Below, one piece after another: positions 26,556 to 26,909 of a stretch of DNA of 26,909 bases; the first letter of the stretch is position 1; every line of letters starts with the position of its first letter. The notes under the pieces are model-generated. The model saw nothing but the letters and a program-made list of their open reading frames with translations, did not search any database and had not been told where the DNA came from. Made by a program: the position numbers and the translations under genes. Origin of the DNA: a virus; IMG/VR virus record IMGVR_UViG_3300028844_004637, positions 1-26,909 of that record. One strand, given 5' to 3'.

Positions 26556-26703
26556 GTATTTTACATATATCTATATTGCTCTATTATTAGTAGCAGGCGG
26601 TCTTTTTGTAACAGCAACTAGTGAAATAAAAACAAAAATTCAAGCAATTGAAGGCCGGGTTGGCGAAATAAATATGATGTTAAAGGATATGACTGATGAG
26701 TGA
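26548..26703 (+). CDS. Small single-helix membrane protein, 51 aa
   Basis: N-terminal transmembrane helix (about 5-22, FTYIYIALLLVAGGLFV) followed by a short amphipathic coiled region (ATSEIKTKIQAIEGRVGEINMML). The topology is like a miniature i-spanin or anchor. Overlaps the genes on both sides by eight bases. Unrecognised. Confidence 0.6.
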   Translation: MSKYFTYIYIALLLVAGGLFVTATSEIKTKIQAIEGRVGEINMMLKDMTDE

Positions 26704-26866
26704 GCAGACACAATACTGCACAACTAAAGGCTTAGGTTGGGCATTCTTGGTTATCGTTTTAATGATTGCTGTTGTACCAGTACTAATGCTGATGGCAATG
26801 GTAGGACTTGAAGAATATGGTCGGTATTGTAATGTCAATATCTTGCCTTGTTTTGGTCTGAATTAA
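26696..26866 (+). CDS. Small membrane protein, 56 aa
   Basis: Overlaps the preceding stop. One strong hydrophobic helix (about 13-37, LGWAFLVIVLMIAVVPVLMLMAM) between a polar N-terminus and a C-terminus with two cysteines. Its stop shares one base with the next ATG (TAATG). Function unknown. Confidence 0.6.
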   Translation: MSEQTQYCTTKGLGWAFLVIVLMIAVVPVLMLMAMVGLEEYGRYCNVNILPCFGLN

Positions 26867-26909
26867 TGCATATCATTAGAAAAAAAGACGGTGAAATTAT
26901 TGCAATAGC
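26866..26909 (+). CDS. Start of a further gene (partial)
   Basis: ATG overlaps the preceding TAA by one base and the frame is open to the window edge; 14 complete codons are visible (MHIIRKKDGEIIAI). Too short to identify. Confidence 0.4.
   Translation, partial: MHIIRKKDGEIIAI

Noticed and set aside
1-26909. CRISPR arrays, insertion sequences and integrase/attachment sites
   Set aside because: No regularly spaced repeats, transposase or integrase motifs were seen; the only clear direct repeat is the 12-bp duplication at 18299.

Overview
This window is part of a lytic, tailed-phage genome of the T4 superfamily, probably infecting an alphaproteobacterium. T4-type genes are a gp61-like primase, an RNase H-type 5'-3' exonuclease, PhoH, a dNMP-kinase-like P-loop protein, a PAAR spike tip and a large nucleotide-metabolism set. 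TATAAATA octamers match the T4 late promoter. Gene packing is very tight, with ATGA, TTGA and TAATG junctions, and almost everything lies on the plus strand. The DNA is AT-rich. The host inference rests on a clear GapR/DUF2312 homologue near the right end, a family I know chiefly from Alphaproteobacteria, and on GANTC sites placed inside the early promoters. No CRISPR, insertion sequence or tRNA gene was seen.

Layout. 1-2750: tail of an upstream gene and a lysis cassette (GH19 endolysin with a peptidoglycan-binding domain, two small proteins, an i-spanin/o-spanin pair overlapping in different frames, and a membrane-anchored coiled-coil protein). 2750-8464: primase, dihydrofolate reductase, thymidylate synthase, then class I ribonucleotide reductase with the ATP-cone on NrdB, not NrdA. 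8473-11082: a secreted SleB-type hydrolase, membrane and small proteins, and the only minus-strand gene, a lipoprotein with a CHAP/NlpC-like Cys-His-Asn site. 11096-16859: many small unknown early genes with glutaredoxin, a MazG-like protein, a GIY-YIG-like protein, a dNMP-kinase-like protein and a GT4 glycosyltransferase. 16834-21091: RNase H-like exonuclease, a HAD nucleotidase, PhoH, PAAR protein and a Cas4/MGME1-like exonuclease. 21088-24809: small early genes, a hexapeptide-repeat protein, a SWIM-like zinc protein and a DUF932 protein. 24802-26909: small membrane proteins, an APS-kinase-like protein and the GapR homologue.

Regulation. Twelve near-identical promoters (TTGACATT, exactly 17 bp to a -10 hexamer) plus one variant are spread through the window, each just upstream of a gene or operon. 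Nine carry TAGAAT inside the spacer, and in six this reads TAGAATCAG, which contains a GANTC site three or four bases upstream of the -10. In Alphaproteobacteria GANTC is the CcrM methylation site and GcrA activates sigma-70 promoters with methylated GANTC, so these promoters may exploit the host cell-cycle circuit. Several also carry perfect inverted repeats across the -10/start region. Late-promoter octamers are followed within about 20-45 bases by terminator-like hairpins at two places, and at a third with a degenerate octamer.

Together the genes make and reduce nucleotides (RNR, glutaredoxin, DHFR, ThyA, dNMP kinase, MazG, nucleotidase), replicate and process DNA (primase, two exonucleases, GapR-like protein) and open the envelope (endolysin, spanins and two further exported hydrolases).
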